DNA of 64,000 nucleotides, from the NCBI GenBank assembly GCA_021789895.1, contig JAJYIU010000015.1:24860-88859 (forward strand), given 5' to 3'. A model generated the notes under the pieces. That model made no database searches and was not told the origin of the DNA. It worked only from the letters and a program-made list of their open reading frames with translations. Below are positions 63,124 to 64,000 of this stretch, in pieces (position 1 is the first letter of the stretch; each line of letters starts with the position of its first letter). Origin of the DNA: Acidobacteriota bacterium (GTDB taxonomy: Bacteria; Acidobacteriota; Terriglobia; Terriglobales; SCQP01). The position numbers and the translations under genes were made by a program.

Positions 63124-64000
63124 ATGAGCAGCAGGACGACAACTTTTTTGGCGGCCGAAAGCATGCCGGCGTGGCCACGCGCGCAGGCGCCGCTGTTTTC
63201 GAGCGTGCGGTTTGCGGATGAGGGCGCGCCGCCGCTGAGCGAGCGCGAGCGGGAGTTGTGGCGGGAAGCGGGCGCGGACCTGGCCGGCGGCATCACCCGC
63301 ACCTACATGCCGCGCGGGCCGCGGCGCCTGCACCTGCAGCGCCGCCGCGCGCGCCTGCAAGCCCTCGTCGCCCAGGTGCGCGCCGGCGAGCACGGCGGCG
63401 ATGCGGAATGGCTGCTGGACCATCTGCGCCTCTTGCAGGCGGCGGAACAGGAAAGCCGCTCGGTGTTGGCCAACCGTTATCAGTTGCCCTGGGTGGAAAC
63501 GGCGGGAACGCAGCAGCCGCGCATCCTGCTGCTCGCCGCCGCCTATTTCGACCGCGCCGGCAACCGCTTCGCCGAAATCGCCTTTGCCGAATTCGCCGAC
63601 GGCTTTCAAACGCGCAGCCCGCTGCGGGTCAGTGAAATCTGGTCGCTGCGCGCGGCGCTGCAACTGGCTGCGATTGACCGCATCCTCGCCGGCCCGGCCG
63701 GCGGCTGGCGCGAACTGTTCGACAGCATTCGCGCGCTGCTGGAAGCCGATTGGAAGAACCTGTTCGAGTGGCTCAGCCACGTGGACCGGGTGCTGGAGCG
63801 CGACCCCGCCGGCGCCTATGCCTGCATGACCGCCGAAAGCCGCGATCTGTACCGGCAGATGGTGGCGGGGCTGGCCAAGCGCTCGCGCCTGAGCGAGATC
63901 GAAATCGCGGGCGAGGTCATACGGCTGGCGTCGCGGGCGGCGCGCGGCGCCGCCGCCGGCGACGCGGGCCTGCACCCGCGCGCCCTGCCCGGGCCGCGGC
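63124..64000 (+). CDS. Cyclic beta-1,2-glucan synthase-like protein, N-terminal part (cut by window edge)
   Basis: About 292 residues, open through the last base. Start ATG at 63124. Segments typical of the N-terminus of the NdvB/cyclic glucan synthase family: AEWLLDHLRLLQAAEQESRS, a SPLRVSEIWSLRAALQLAAIDR helix, LFEWLSHVDRVLERDPAGAYACMTAESRDLYRQMV and KRSRLSEIEIAGEVIRLA, which resemble the WFE...DPAGVYARMDFETRDRYR block before the GT84 domain. The glycosyltransferase and GH94 parts would lie beyond the window. Follows the ABC exporter, suggesting synthesis and export of a cyclic or linear beta-1,2-glucan. Confidence 0.75.
   Translation, partial: MSSRTTTFLAAESMPAWPRAQAPLFSSVRFADEGAPPLSERERELWREAGADLAGGITRTYMPRGPRRLHLQRRRARLQALVAQVRAGEHGGDAEWLLDHLRLLQAAEQESRSVLANRYQLPWVETAGTQQPRILLLAAAYFDRAGNRFAEIAFAEFADGFQTRSPLRVSEIWSLRAALQLAAIDRILAGPAGGWRELFDSIRALLEADWKNLFEWLSHVDRVLERDPAGAYACMTAESRDLYRQMVAGLAKRSRLSEIEIAGEVIRLASRAARGAAAGDAGLHPRALPGPR

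Noticed and set aside
61081..63975. Long antisense open frame (964 codons) across the ABC transporter
   Set aside because: A GC-rich shadow of the real gene: it lacks a domain, has odd composition, and the plus-strand product has intact Walker, signature and membrane features.

Overview
The window is GC-rich bacterial chromosomal DNA, gene-dense and mostly housekeeping. It shows a Gram-negative envelope: BamA with two Skp/OmpH chaperones, a TonB-dependent receptor, an MlaD/MCE protein and RlpA. Several traits together point to Acidobacteriota, probably the Terriglobia side: a TonB receptor with an N-terminal carboxypeptidase-like domain, an anti-sigma factor ending in YCF48-type repeats, a short GNAT-type N-acetylglutamate synthase in an arg operon, a FecR/Trp-rich protein of DUF6600 type, and GH172 and DUF5107 proteins. 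The taxonomic placement is inference. I see no rRNA, tRNA, CRISPR array, transposase or phage gene.

Layout. 1-7.1 kb: C-terminal part of an Lhr-type helicase, a phytoene-desaturase-like FAD oxidoreductase, then leftward NAD kinase, an MCE protein and a polytopic membrane protein. 7.1-10.6 kb: a 1154-residue membrane protein with a CPBP (CAAX-protease-like) core between two copies of one extracytoplasmic module. 10.6-13.1 kb: argC-argB-argA(short), leftward and coupled by overlapping stop/start codons, with a tandem ArgR-type operator over the argC start; mtaB diverges. 14.5-22.5 kb: rlpA, rarA, a TrmH-family methyltransferase, then a sugar-porter MFS gene coupled to a 1165-residue DUF5107/TPR protein. 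22.7-27.6 kb: fmdB-like zinc ribbon, receiver-less sigma-54 activator, rsfS, nadD, obgE, rpmA, rplU. 27.8-33.7 kb: a CobA-CbiX fusion for siroheme, then skp, skp, bamA leftward and a small zinc ribbon. 33.9-44 kb: GH172, a sigma/anti-sigma pair, a TonB receptor with a periplasmic partner, and a divergent two-component system. 44-51.4 kb: acpS, pgeF, a ferritin-like protein, the FecR/DUF6600 protein, a 477-bp non-coding stretch and galE. 51.4-64 kb: rmuC, an AAA+ ATPase of visibly lower GC with an AT-rich palindromic island at its start, an M1 aminopeptidase, DUF2007, a Tat-exported TIM-barrel protein, a ThrRS lacking the TGS domain, DUF167, an ABC exporter, and the N-terminus of a cyclic beta-1,2-glucan synthase-like protein cut by the window edge.

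Main points of interest: (1) the ArgR-like double operator inside the argC start; (2) the AAA+/winged-helix ATPase with overlapping palindromes in an AT-rich island, translationally touching a small Arg/Trp-rich protein; (3) the duplicated-module CPBP protein; (4) the two-component system facing a TonB receptor and partner that both carry RG-rich segments, with repeated GTTAAA sites between them; (5) a recurring -10 element placed 6-9 nt before start codons, suggesting leaderless or very short-leader transcripts.
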